From the NCBI RefSeq assembly GCF_001442625.1, contig NZ_LMZQ01000005.1:124001-188000 (forward strand): DNA of 64,000 nt. Direction: 5' to 3'. The notes beneath the pieces were generated by a model. That model had not been told where the DNA came from. It was given only the letters and a program-made list of their open reading frames with translations, and ran no database searches. Each line of letters starts with the position of its first letter. The stretch's first letter is position 1. A program made the position numbers and the translations under genes. The DNA is from Pedobacter ginsenosidimutans (GTDB taxonomy: Bacteria; Bacteroidota; Bacteroidia; Sphingobacteriales; Sphingobacteriaceae). This document shows positions 8,180 to 16,303 of this stretch, in pieces.

Positions 8180-8234
8180 CTTGCCTCGGCTCGCCGCCGC
8201 CGAAGGGCTCTTTCTTTTTGTCATCAAAAAGAAA
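8180..8234. repeat. Dispersed repeat with 10-bp hairpin (copy 1)
   Basis: CTTGCCTCGGCTCGCCGCCG is followed by CGAAGGGCTC and a perfect hairpin TTTCTTTTTG/CAAAAAGAAA with loop TCAT (8211-8234). An inverted, diverged copy lies at 24700-24754. It lies in a gene-free gap of about 700 bases between the ispG and RDD genes, in which I see no other gene. Confidence 0.65.
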
Positions 8235-8347
8235 CAAAAAATGCCGGCTGAAAATTTATTCATCTGTATTACAGTTTTCAGCTGCATTCATGAGGGCTTC
8301 GCCGTTTCCTTTTGAAGCCAATTGTGCGGCCAGAACAGTGCAGCCCG

Positions 8348-8367
8348 ATCCCGATAGCTATCGGGAT
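8348..8367. repeat. 20-bp perfect palindrome
   Basis: ATCCCGATAGCTATCGGGAT is its own reverse complement. The same core CCGATAGCTATCGG occurs at 22491-22508 and 22585-22600. Confidence 0.75.
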
Positions 8368-8559
8368 GTTAGGCCGGATTTAAGTAGAACGGGGATACCG
8401 TGCTATGGCCTAGTTGGATGGAAATGCGAAAGTAATTAAAATACAGATTAATAATAATTTGTAAAATAACGTCAATAGTAACGTAGTCGAAAGGCCAGCC
8501 AAAGATATAGCGTACAGCCCGACTAACGAGAATAGATGCATTGACTTTGCTTTTCTAAC

Positions 8560-9171
8560 TTATATTAACCGATCCTTAATCACCAAGGTATTGGCTGCAA
8601 TATCGTGCCAGCATTGGTTTTTCTTATTGAGGAAACTGTATAAATAACCAAAGAAAACAGGAATTACAGATAAGATTTTGGAAAAATTCCTCACCAGGGA
8701 AATACCAAAAGAAACCCGGCTCCCTTCTAAATCGGTTACTTTAATATTGAGGAGTTTTTTACCAATGGTAGCCTGAGTTTTAGACGCCTCGGCAATACTG
8801 CCATAAATGAGTTTAATGATAAATATGGATGGAAATGGGATTAGAAAAGCCATAATCCGCTGATCTTTACCTTCGATAAAAATATAGCTTGTTAAAATAA
8901 TGATGCTATATATTCCAAAAATAACAAAATGATCAATCACCGATGCCAACAGCCTTTGATCGAAAGCCGCAAAATATTGAGGTGCAGTTTTTTGATAACT
9001 AAAACCCAAAAGCTCACGCAATTCGGGAATTGCATGAGCTTCTTTATAATCGTCCATTCCGGGTTTGCGTATAAAAGTATTCGCACTGATATTTAAATCT
9101 TTCAGTTCGGTTAAACTATACGGCCCTTGTGGCTTTCCATTAATTACAACTATATATTGATCAGGATTCAT
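8560..9171 (-). CDS. GYF-domain and RDD-domain membrane protein
   Basis: The first 55 residues read YIVVINGKPQGPYSLTELK and look like a GYF_2-type domain (a small peptide-binding fold). From about residue 65 an RDD membrane domain follows: FAAFDQRLLASVIDHFVIFG, three hydrophobic segments, TIGKKLLNIKVTD and NQCWHDIAANTLVIK. RDD proteins sit in the inner membrane; some have been linked to ion or solute transport, but the role here is unknown. It is the last gene of the minus-strand envelope block (SDR, PspC, LiaF-like, this one), with a gap of about 100 bases before it, so co-transcription is possible but not certain. Confidence 0.85.
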   Translation of the reverse strand: MNPDQYIVVINGKPQGPYSLTELKDLNISANTFIRKPGMDDYKEAHAIPELRELLGFSYQKTAPQYFAAFDQRLLASVIDHFVIFGIYSIIILTSYIFIEGKDQRIMAFLIPFPSIFIIKLIYGSIAEASKTQATIGKKLLNIKVTDLEGSRVSFGISLVRNFSKILSVIPVFFGYLYSFLNKKNQCWHDIAANTLVIKDRLI

Positions 9172-9274
9172 TAGATTGGATCGGGATTATGAGATTCTAG
9201 GATTGTAAGATCAGCATTTTATAAAGATTCCGTTAATGAAGTCTTAGCCTTACGCCTTCTAACCTTCAACCTCC

Positions 9275-10258
9275 CTAGTATCTGCTTACTTCAAAGTTAC
9301 TCAATCCGCCATCTAAATTGATAAAGATTTTTTTGGTTGAGGCTTTATAGTTTGAAGTTTCGTAAACACCATCGCTCAATTTTTCAAAACCATCGAAATC
9401 TTTAGCTGATAAACCTGTTTTGGTTTTAATCCGGCAACCTGAGTTGGTAGGTACCTTAATTTTCACATCGGCCACACCAGATTTCACAATTACATCGGTT
9501 ATTGGCAATAAATCTCCGAATTTAATATCCAAAGCTGCAGCCCCACCATCAAAGCGGAAGGTACGCACTTTGTAATTGGCAAAATCAAAGTTTGCCTCGC
9601 CAGCTCCCAGTTTCATTAAAATATCCCAGTTGGCTTCTTTATTCAATTTAAAGTTAACATCGTTACCACCATCACCAAAATTCCACTTGCTCTTTTTATC
9701 GTCCATTTGGAAAGTAAGTACGGTAGCGCTATCGGTAAGCAATTTCTTTAAAGAGAAGTTACCATGCCTTTTCTTTACGTCGGCATTAATCAACTCAGCT
9801 GTTTCACCATCTAGATTAAATGATATGCCACCTCCAGAAATATTTAATACTGTTTTTTTCGCATTATCTGCAGCTACGAACGGCTCAGATAAACTTAAGT
9901 GATTATACGAAGTGTCGTTATCGTTATCATCATCATCGTTGTTGTCATTGTTGTGTTCGATATTAATGTCGACGTCTTTTTTAAAGTGGCGCCCCCACCA
10001 ATTGCCTCGTTCGGGAACCTGCTGGCCTTTATAAAAAAGGAACGATAAGGCCACTACTAAAACGCCAATAGAAATGATGCTACCTGTTTGCGAATTGTTT
10101 TTATTAAACAGGATATTTAAACCTGCTATAATTAAGAATACAGGCCAAAAGCTCCAAACATTGCGCCAATAAAAATTGATTACGCCAAAGTTTTCGAGTA
10201 GAAGTACACCGCCAATAAAAAGCAGGATAATACCCCAAATTAATCTATCTAGTTTCAT
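9275..10258 (-). CDS. LiaF-like membrane protein with toast-rack-type C-terminal domain
   Basis: Residues 1-80 hold about four hydrophobic segments in the LiaI/LiaF style (LDRLIWGIILLFIGGVLLLE, VWSFWPVFLIIAGLNILF). Around residues 95-118 is a run made almost only of Asn, Asp and His. The remainder is a beta-rich domain (ISGGGISFNLDG, GAGEANFDFANYKV, GLSNFEV) like the C-terminal part of cell-wall-stress proteins of the LiaF/YvqF group. Such proteins sense or damp envelope stress in Firmicutes; the role in Bacteroidota is inferred. It starts 5 bases after the PspC gene, so the two are surely one transcript. Confidence 0.8.
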   Translation of the reverse strand: MKLDRLIWGIILLFIGGVLLLENFGVINFYWRNVWSFWPVFLIIAGLNILFNKNNSQTGSIISIGVLVVALSFLFYKGQQVPERGNWWGRHFKKDVDINIEHNNDNNDDDDNDNDTSYNHLSLSEPFVAADNAKKTVLNISGGGISFNLDGETAELINADVKKRHGNFSLKKLLTDSATVLTFQMDDKKSKWNFGDGGNDVNFKLNKEANWDILMKLGAGEANFDFANYKVRTFRFDGGAAALDIKFGDLLPITDVIVKSGVADVKIKVPTNSGCRIKTKTGLSAKDFDGFEKLSDGVYETSNYKASTKKIFINLDGGLSNFEVSRY

Positions 10259-10263
10259 TTTAT

Positions 10264-10959
10264 TTATACTTGAGGGTTAGCGGATGTTGAATTATCATCT
10301 TTGTTAGCTGGTGCTGTAGGCTCATTTTCTACAATGGTTTCAGAAAAATCAGCTTCTTTTTGTTGTTCAGCCTCCTGTTGGTGCTGAAAAGCAGCCCAGT
10401 CGTTCTTTCTTTTTGATTTGGCTATAATACTTACACCTAAGGCAATAAATATCAATGGCCACATGTACCTGAATAAATTGCGGATACTAAACCAATCGGG
10501 TATAAAATCCATTTCGCGCATCAGGAAAAAACACCCTATCACTAGTAATACCAATCCGCCTATAGTGCGACCAGTATCGTTAGATTTATTGAATTTGTCG
10601 AAATTGGGCTGTGTTTCGAAAGGTGTTTTTTGTCCACCATCAACAGGTTGCGTCCAATTCTGGTTTCCCTGGTTCGCTGGTCCTGCAAAAGGATCGGCAG
10701 TCCCAAAGGGTTGTGCATTTGGGTTTTTCTTGCCAAAGTAATCGTTAAATTTAGAGAATCTTGCAGCCGGATCGTTATTAACCGGAACAATAATCCACAT
10801 TACTATATAGGCAACTAAGCCACCTCCAGCCATAAATATAGCCGATAATGCAAACAATAATCTAATTATGGTAACCTCAACCTGCATGTAATCTGCAAGT
10901 CCCGAAGCTACACCGGCAATCATCTTATCGTGTTCGTTTCTAAAAAGCTTCTTTTCCAT
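10264..10959 (-). CDS. PspC-domain membrane protein
   Basis: The PspC domain at the N terminus reads KKLFRNEHDKMIAGVASGLA with a following hydrophobic helix AIFMAGGGLVAYIVMWIIVPV. A second membrane region near residues 140-195 (TIGGLVLLVIGCFFLMRE, WPLIFIALGVSIIAKS) resembles LiaI/LiaF helices. A charged tail rich in Glu and Gln ends the protein. PspC takes part in the phage-shock envelope response in proteobacteria. I chose the ATG giving MEKKLFRNEHD, typical of the family. ATGs 4 and 10 codons upstream are also possible, and the longest version would overlap the SDR gene. The LiaF-like gene follows after 5 bases. Confidence 0.85.
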   Translation of the reverse strand: MEKKLFRNEHDKMIAGVASGLADYMQVEVTIIRLLFALSAIFMAGGGLVAYIVMWIIVPVNNDPAARFSKFNDYFGKKNPNAQPFGTADPFAGPANQGNQNWTQPVDGGQKTPFETQPNFDKFNKSNDTGRTIGGLVLLVIGCFFLMREMDFIPDWFSIRNLFRYMWPLIFIALGVSIIAKSKRKNDWAAFQHQQEAEQQKEADFSETIVENEPTAPANKDDNSTSANPQV

Positions 10960-10978
10960 AACGTTGTTCATTTTGTGT

Positions 10979-11668
10979 TTAAAAATCAAGCGGAGTAATC
11001 AAAACCTCGTCTACATTTACCCCTTTATTTAAGTTTAAAATGGTAAACAAAGTTTCTGCAATATCTTCAGGCTGTACAAATTTTTCATCCGGAATTGCTG
11101 TTCCTTCCCATGATGAAGTTTTAGTAGAGCCTGGCAAAAATGCAGTTACTTTAACATTGTGAGGTGCTAACTCTTGCCGCAATACATGATTAAGACTTAA
11201 CATCGCTGCTTTTGTTACACTATAACTGCCTCCATTTTTCACAGGTGCTTTACTGGCCACCGAACAGATGTTGAATATATGGCCCCGCTTGGCTGAGCGC
11301 ATTTTTTTTCCAAAAAATTTACTGATGTAATAACAGGCATTTGTATTTATATGCTGCTGCTTTTCGAAGGTTTCGTCATCCTCATCGAGCATGCTGCCAG
11401 GCAAAAAGATCCCCACGTTGTTTACTAAAACAGCTACATTATCAAAATCTACAGCGGTCGAATTTAAAAAAGCATACACTTCTTCTTTAACTGAGCAATC
11501 TGCTACCTGGGTAAAAATAGCATTCCCATAAGGGGTTAATTCCTGTCGAAGCCTGTCGAGTTCATCTAAACCCCTTGCTACCAAAACTAAATCGTACCCA
11601 TTTTGGGCTAATTTAGTCGCAATAGCTCTGCCAATTCCTTTAGTTGCTCCGGTTATTACAGCTTTCAT
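10979..11668 (-). CDS. Short-chain dehydrogenase/reductase
   Basis: This is an NAD(P)-dependent oxidoreductase of 229 residues. It shows the cofactor motif TGATKGIGRAIA at residues 7-18, NNVGIF (NNAG position) near 89, and the catalytic Ser and YSVTK motif near residues 139-156. Length and order are classical SDR. The substrate is unknown. It is the first gene of the minus-strand envelope block, directly upstream of the PspC gene, and is divergent from the MlaE gene. Confidence 0.9.
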   Translation of the reverse strand: MKAVITGATKGIGRAIATKLAQNGYDLVLVARGLDELDRLRQELTPYGNAIFTQVADCSVKEEVYAFLNSTAVDFDNVAVLVNNVGIFLPGSMLDEDDETFEKQQHINTNACYYISKFFGKKMRSAKRGHIFNICSVASKAPVKNGGSYSVTKAAMLSLNHVLRQELAPHNVKVTAFLPGSTKTSSWEGTAIPDEKFVQPEDIAETLFTILNLNKGVNVDEVLITPLDF

Positions 11669-11815
11669 TTATTTATGGTTTAATTTTTGTTAACAAAAAA
11701 CCATATTTATATTCAAAACCACGAATATTTTTACAATTAGCAAAGCGCTCCAAATTTTTATTGTTTCTTTGTAGTAGTATAGAACGATCATTTAAATTAA
11801 GCAAATACATACGGA

Positions 11816-12550
11816 ATGAATTTTACCAATTTCGGCAGATACATCCTGCTACTCAAGTCTGTATTCAGAAGGCCGGAAAAACTGAAAATATACTTAAAAG
11901 AAATCGCCAAACAAATGGATTATGTTGGTGTAGGCTCTTTAGGTTTAATTGCTATTATCTCTACTTTTATTGGTGCAGTAATGACGCTACAAATTGCTTT
12001 CCAGTTGGTTAGTGATTTTATTCCAAAAACAATTATCGGTTCTGTAAACCGCGATTCGAGTATATTAGAGTTAAGTCCAACCATTAGTGCAATTGTACTG
12101 GCAGGAAAAATCGGATCGGCCATTTCATCAGAAATCGGTTCGATGCGTGTTACCGAACAGATTGATGCTTTAGAAATTATGGGTATAAATGCACCAGGCT
12201 ATCTCATCCTTCCTAAAATTATTTCAGGCATAACCATGGTACCCATGCTGGTAATTATTTCTATGTTTTTAAGTATTACCGGTGGGTACATTGGCGGTTC
12301 TATTTCAGGTGCTGTTACTCCTGCAGAATACATTCAGGGTATAACAACTGATTTTAATCCTTACACCATCACGGTTGCTTTGGTAAAGGCATTTGTATTT
12401 GGTTTCATTATTACGTCAGTTCCAGCTTACGAAGGTTTTTACGTTCGTGGTGGTGCTTTAGAAGTTTCGCAGGCCAGTACAAGAGCGGTTGTAATTAGCT
12501 GTATCTCTATTCTTGTTTGCGATTATTTAGTTACTCAACTTTTATTGTAA
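11816..12550 (+). CDS. MlaE-family ABC transporter permease
   Basis: MlaE permeases sit in the inner membrane and, with MlaF, move phospholipids between the two membranes. The 244-residue protein shows the family features: an N-terminal amphipathic region, GVGSLGLIAIISTFIGAVMT, the conserved VLAGKIGSAISSEIGSMRVT and EQIDALEIMGINAPGYL, and C-terminal helices with SVPAYEGFYVRGGA. The stop overlaps the ATG of the ATPase gene (TAATG), so the two are coupled. No MCE/MlaD substrate-binding gene is next to them. The upstream gap has TTTCTTTG, a near -7 element, about 45 bases before the ATG. Confidence 0.92.
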   Translation: MNFTNFGRYILLLKSVFRRPEKLKIYLKEIAKQMDYVGVGSLGLIAIISTFIGAVMTLQIAFQLVSDFIPKTIIGSVNRDSSILELSPTISAIVLAGKIGSAISSEIGSMRVTEQIDALEIMGINAPGYLILPKIISGITMVPMLVIISMFLSITGGYIGGSISGAVTPAEYIQGITTDFNPYTITVALVKAFVFGFIITSVPAYEGFYVRGGALEVSQASTRAVVISCISILVCDYLVTQLLL

Positions 12551-13302
12551 TGATCGAAATTAAAGATATTTATAAATCTTTTTCCGGAAATGATGTACTA
12601 CAAGGCATTTCTGGAAAGTTTGAAGAAGGTGTAACCAATTTAATTATCGGTGGTTCCGGATCAGGAAAAACAACGCTACTGAAATGTATGGTAGGTTTAC
12701 ATCAACCAGATTCGGGCTCGGTACTGTACGATGGCCGCGATTTTACACCGATGACCTACGAGCAGCGTATCGAGGTGCGTAAAGAAATCGGCATGTTGTT
12801 TCAAGGCTCCGCCCTGTTCGATAGTATGACTGTTGAAGAAAACATCATGTTTCCTTTAAATATGTTTACTGATCAAAGCAGAAAAGAAAAGCTTGAAAGA
12901 GTTGATTTTTGTTTGGAGCGGGTAAACCTTGCAGGTAAAAACAAATTATTCCCGGCAGAATTATCTGGTGGAATGAAAAAACGTGTGGGTATCGCACGTG
13001 CCATTTCTATGAACCCGAAGTATTTGTTCTGTGATGAGCCGAACTCAGGCTTAGACCCAAAAACTTCCATTGTAATTGATGAGTTGATTCAGGAAATTAC
13101 CGAAGAATACAAAACCACCACTATTGTGGTAACACACGATATGAACTCGGTTATGGGTATTGGCGATTATATTTTGTTCTTACACGAAGGGAAGAAATTC
13201 TGGGAAGGCAGCAACAAAGAAATTGCACATACTGATATCCAAGAATTGAACGATTTCGTATTTGCCAGCCGCTTTATGAAGGCAGCAAAAGATAAGTTTT
13301 AA
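12550..13302 (+). CDS. MlaF-type ABC transporter ATP-binding protein
   Basis: This is the ATPase partner of the MlaE-like permease. From the ATG that overlaps the permease stop the protein has 250 residues. Walker A GGSGSGKTT is at about 34-42, then MLFQGSALFDSMTVEENI, the signature ELSGGMKKRVGIARA, Walker B YLFCDEPNSGLDP and VVTHDMNSV. These follow the MlaF pattern (LFQ.GALFDS). An upstream in-frame ATG exists but would overlap the permease more deeply, so it was not chosen. Confidence 0.92.
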   Translation: MIEIKDIYKSFSGNDVLQGISGKFEEGVTNLIIGGSGSGKTTLLKCMVGLHQPDSGSVLYDGRDFTPMTYEQRIEVRKEIGMLFQGSALFDSMTVEENIMFPLNMFTDQSRKEKLERVDFCLERVNLAGKNKLFPAELSGGMKKRVGIARAISMNPKYLFCDEPNSGLDPKTSIVIDELIQEITEEYKTTTIVVTHDMNSVMGIGDYILFLHEGKKFWEGSNKEIAHTDIQELNDFVFASRFMKAAKDKF

Positions 13303-13311
13303 GAAAATTCT

Positions 13312-13319
13312 TATATTTG
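13312..13319 (+). promoter_or_regulatory. -7 promoter element of the first toxin-antitoxin pair
   Basis: TATATTTG matches TAnnTTTG and ends 4 bases before the antitoxin ATG, which predicts a leaderless mRNA. It lets the pair be transcribed apart from the ABC transporter genes. Confidence 0.5.
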
Positions 13320-13323
13320 TAAT

Positions 13324-13569
13324 ATGACAACGGCTACAAAAAATATCATTCACAAATTGGAAACCTTACCAGAAAGCATGGTAAACGAGGTAGAAGATTT
13401 TATTGATTTTTTAAAAGCTAAACATTCGAAGAACTTTCCTAAATCAGCAAGTGAAAAAGCAAATATTGTTGAGGAGCCAAAAAGCCTATATGGCGCTGCC
13501 AAAGGCACAATTCTTTATATTTCTGATGATTTTAACGAACCATTAGATGATCTCAAGGATTATATGTAA
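13324..13569 (+). CDS. DUF2281-type antitoxin (copy 1)
   Basis: This small acidic protein of 81 residues has a helical start (IIHKLETLPESMVNEVEDFI) and a conserved tail KGTILYISDDFNEPLDDL, as in DUF2281 proteins paired with PIN toxins. It should neutralise the toxin and repress its own promoter. The stop overlaps the toxin ATG by one base (TAATG). A paralogue with the same helical core and SDDFDEPLE tail lies at 51867. Confidence 0.8.
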   Translation: MTTATKNIIHKLETLPESMVNEVEDFIDFLKAKHSKNFPKSASEKANIVEEPKSLYGAAKGTILYISDDFNEPLDDLKDYM

Positions 13570-13952
13570 TGCGTTTTTTGCTAGATACACACATATTCCT
13601 ATTCTTTATTAATGGAGATAACTCAATTTCAAAAAAGATTATAGAGATCATAAACAATCCTGTAACAGAAAAATATATAAGCATTGTAAGCATTTGGGAA
13701 ATTACAATAAAGACTAATATCGGAAAGCTAAAGTTAAAAGACGATATTAACTCAATTTATGAATTACTTGATAAGTACCGAGTAAAAATTCTTCAGCCTT
13801 CTAAAGATGACTTTACTACTTATTCTACATTACCATTAATACATAAGGATCCATTTGATAGACTTATTATAGCACAGGCACTAGCAAATGATCTAACCCT
13901 GATAACTGATGATCAATACATCAAAAGCTATCCAAATTTAAAGTTATTTTAA
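13569..13952 (+). CDS. PIN-domain toxin, VapC-like (copy 1)
   Basis: PIN toxins are Mg-dependent ribonucleases that cut RNA and stop growth. The 127-residue protein keeps the acidic residues: LLDTH with Asp6, SIWEI with Glu44, HKDPFDRLIIAQA with Asp94 and Asp97, and LITDD near 114-115. It belongs to the PIN subgroup with the DPFDR motif and is paired with DUF2281. The next gene starts 4 bases after its stop, so the methyltransferase may be co-transcribed with the toxin. Confidence 0.88.
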   Translation: MRFLLDTHIFLFFINGDNSISKKIIEIINNPVTEKYISIVSIWEITIKTNIGKLKLKDDINSIYELLDKYRVKILQPSKDDFTTYSTLPLIHKDPFDRLIIAQALANDLTLITDDQYIKSYPNLKLF

Positions 13953-13956
13953 ATAC

Positions 13957-14838
13957 ATGATACAATTACTTGCCCCAACCCACTGGAAAGATTATGAACT
14001 GATTGATTGCGGGGATTTTGAAAAACTAGAACGTTTTGGAAATGTAACCCTTATCCGTCCTGAACCTCAGGCGGTGTGGAAAAAAACATATTCAGAGCAA
14101 GATTGGAAAAAAACAGCCAACATTACTTTCAGGGGCCGTTCAGCTACTTCTGGCGAATGGGTAAAGAAAAATCAATCTATTCCTGATCGTTGGCATGTAG
14201 AATATAAAAACAACGAGGTGGGCATTAAACTCCGCTTAGGCTTAACCTCTTTCAAACATGTGGGTGTATTTCCCGAGCAGGCTGTAAACTGGGATTTTAT
14301 CTCCTCGTCGATTAAAAAATTTAAAACGCCACAGCCTAAAGTTTTAAATCTTTTCGCCTACACCGGTGCGGCATCGCTAATTGCGAATGCAGCTGGTGCC
14401 GAAACTACCCACGTAGATTCGATTAAACAGGTTGTTACCTGGGCAAATGAGAACCAGGAACTTTCTGGATTGAAAGATACCCGTTGGATGGTAGAGGATG
14501 CCTTAAAGTTTGTAAAAAAAGAATTAAAAAGAGGCAAAAAATACAATGGAATCATTTTAGATCCTCCTGCTTACGGTCATGGCCCTAATGGCGAAAAATG
14601 GAAACTGGAAGATCATATCCAGGAAATGATGCAGGATGTGGTACAGTTGCTGGATGAAAAAGAACACTTCTTAATCCTAAATACTTATTCATTGGGTTTT
14701 TCATCGGTAATTGTAGAAAACTTAATCCGCACCTCATTTCCATCGGTTAAAAACCTCGAAACTGGAGAACTGTTTCTACAGGCTACTTCGGGCATTAAAT
14801 TGCCATTGGGTGTTTTTGGCAAATTCTGTAATGTGTAA
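13957..14838 (+). CDS. RlmI/RlmK-like class I SAM-dependent rRNA methyltransferase
   Basis: This Rossmann-fold methyltransferase of 293 residues shows the SAM motif PKVLNLFAYTGAASL, an acidic residue at THVDSIKQVV, and the catalytic ILDPPAYGHGPNGEKW. These match the RlmI/RlmK family that methylates 23S rRNA. It lacks the N-terminal PUA domain of E. coli RlmI. The target base cannot be known from sequence. It lies directly behind the toxin gene. Confidence 0.82.
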   Translation: MIQLLAPTHWKDYELIDCGDFEKLERFGNVTLIRPEPQAVWKKTYSEQDWKKTANITFRGRSATSGEWVKKNQSIPDRWHVEYKNNEVGIKLRLGLTSFKHVGVFPEQAVNWDFISSSIKKFKTPQPKVLNLFAYTGAASLIANAAGAETTHVDSIKQVVTWANENQELSGLKDTRWMVEDALKFVKKELKRGKKYNGIILDPPAYGHGPNGEKWKLEDHIQEMMQDVVQLLDEKEHFLILNTYSLGFSSVIVENLIRTSFPSVKNLETGELFLQATSGIKLPLGVFGKFCNV

Positions 14839-14935
14839 ATGTTGATTACTTTATTTTAAACTACGAGATTTCCACCCTACTTTCATCAAAACAGATCCGG
14901 AAAAAATCTAAACTTTAATTATCTATATAATATTT

Positions 14936-15985
14936 ATGAAATTCCCTCAATTAGCAGGCACACTAATACTTGGTTTTGCCGCAATCAGCTTATTTGCCAA
15001 CTGTAATTCAGACGGTAAGAGCAGTGGCGGTATCGGTAAAATCTTCTCTTCTGATTCAACTAAAAAGAAAACGGACTCAACGGTAAACGTAATGAAACCG
15101 GTTGATCCAAAGCTTTACGATTCTTTAGTAAAAAAACTGGCAAACGGAGATACTACCGGAAGATGGCCGGTAAAAAAACAACCATATCCTTTAGCGGGAG
15201 CCATTCTACCCTTTAAACGCATAGTTGTTTATTATGGAAACCTGCATTCGAAAAAAATGGGTGCGCTTGGCGAATATGCACCTAAAGAAATGTGGCAGCG
15301 TTTAAATGCTGAGGTTAAACATTGGGAAAAAGCTGATCCTTCTACCCCGGTACAACCAGGATTACACTATATTGCTGCAGTAGCAAGTGGAACACCAGGG
15401 AAAGATGGAAAATACATCAACAGAATGGGCAATAAACAGATTGATTCTGTTTTGAAAATTGCCAAAATGCAACCTAACACAATTGTATTTTTAGATCTTC
15501 AGGTAGCTTTAAGCACTATAAAAGCAGAGTTACCTCATATTGCAAAATACCTGGAACTGCCATACGTTCATTTAGGTATTGATCCAGAATTTTCAATGAA
15601 AGACGGAACATTGCCAGGCAAAAAGATCGGCACCTATGATGCTGCCGATATTAATTATGTAACCGGATATTTAGCAGATATTGTTAAAAAATACAATTTG
15701 CCTCCAAAAGTATTTGTATTGCACCGTTTTACCAAGAAGATGGTAACCAATTCACCTAATATTAAATTACGTCCTGAAGTGCAGGTTGTGATGCATATGG
15801 ATGGATGGGGTGAACCTGAATTAAAAAAAGGTACCTACCGCCACTTTATACAAGGTGAACCTGTGCAGTTTACCGGCTTTAAATTGTTTTACAAAAATGA
15901 TTTAAAGAAAGATCCGAAGCGTTTGATGACTCCAGAAGAGCTGTTGAAGCTTACGCCAAAACCGATATATATCCAATATCAATAA
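14936..15985 (+). CDS. Lipoprotein of unknown function
   Basis: The N terminus is a lipoprotein signal (ILGFAAISLFANC, lipid-anchored Cys23) followed by a Ser/Gly/Lys linker. I do not recognise the rest of the 349 residues. Alternating strands and helices with LPFKRIVVYYGNLHS, TIVFLDLQVALST, YVHLGIDPEF, PPKVFVLHRF and VQVVMHMDGWG suggest a barrel fold such as a glycosidase-like domain, but no catalytic pair can be named. It has its own terminator. Confidence 0.8.
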   Translation: MKFPQLAGTLILGFAAISLFANCNSDGKSSGGIGKIFSSDSTKKKTDSTVNVMKPVDPKLYDSLVKKLANGDTTGRWPVKKQPYPLAGAILPFKRIVVYYGNLHSKKMGALGEYAPKEMWQRLNAEVKHWEKADPSTPVQPGLHYIAAVASGTPGKDGKYINRMGNKQIDSVLKIAKMQPNTIVFLDLQVALSTIKAELPHIAKYLELPYVHLGIDPEFSMKDGTLPGKKIGTYDAADINYVTGYLADIVKKYNLPPKVFVLHRFTKKMVTNSPNIKLRPEVQVVMHMDGWGEPELKKGTYRHFIQGEPVQFTGFKLFYKNDLKKDPKRLMTPEELLKLTPKPIYIQYQ

Positions 15986-15990
15986 AAAGT

Positions 15991-16022
15991 AAAAGCCTGT
16001 AATTACGATTACAGGCTTTTTT
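15991..16022 (+). terminator. Rho-independent terminator of the lipoprotein gene
   Basis: A perfect 13-bp stem (AAAAGCCTGTAAT/ATTACAGGCTTTT) with loop TACG is followed by T residues, 6 bases after the stop codon. Confidence 0.9.
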
Positions 16023-16086
16023 GTTTTCATGCTATATAAGATACATTTTGTGATGTATTTATCAATTCCGTTTAGTTAAGTTTTTT

Positions 16087-16132
16087 AACCACAGATAAAC
16101 ACAGATTCATATATCTGTGTTTATCTGTGGTT
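16087..16132. repeat. Perfect 20-bp inverted repeat (long hairpin)
   Basis: Arms of 20 bases starting AACCACAGATAAAC flank the loop TCATAT. No T-run follows, so it is not a plain terminator. The rest of the gap of about 320 bases to msrA holds only a 7-bp hairpin (GTGCTGT/ACAGCAC near 16178) and a near -7 element TATATATG just before the msrA ATG. Confidence 0.8.
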
Positions 16133-16303
16133 AATTAAGATTACGAATCTTAAAGACATTGAAGTATATATCCTAAAGTGCTGTCTAAACAGCACCTACT
16201 TAAAACTTATAGGAATAATCGGTATCCAACCAATCTTTAATATCAAAAAAATGTCTTTTTTTGATTGATCTAAAAATTGGAATAGATTTTATATATGTAG
16301 GAT

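Noticed and set aside
8218..8439. 73-codon plus-strand open frame in the ispG/RDD gap
   Set aside because: It runs through a dispersed repeat and a 20-bp palindrome and has no protein-like features.
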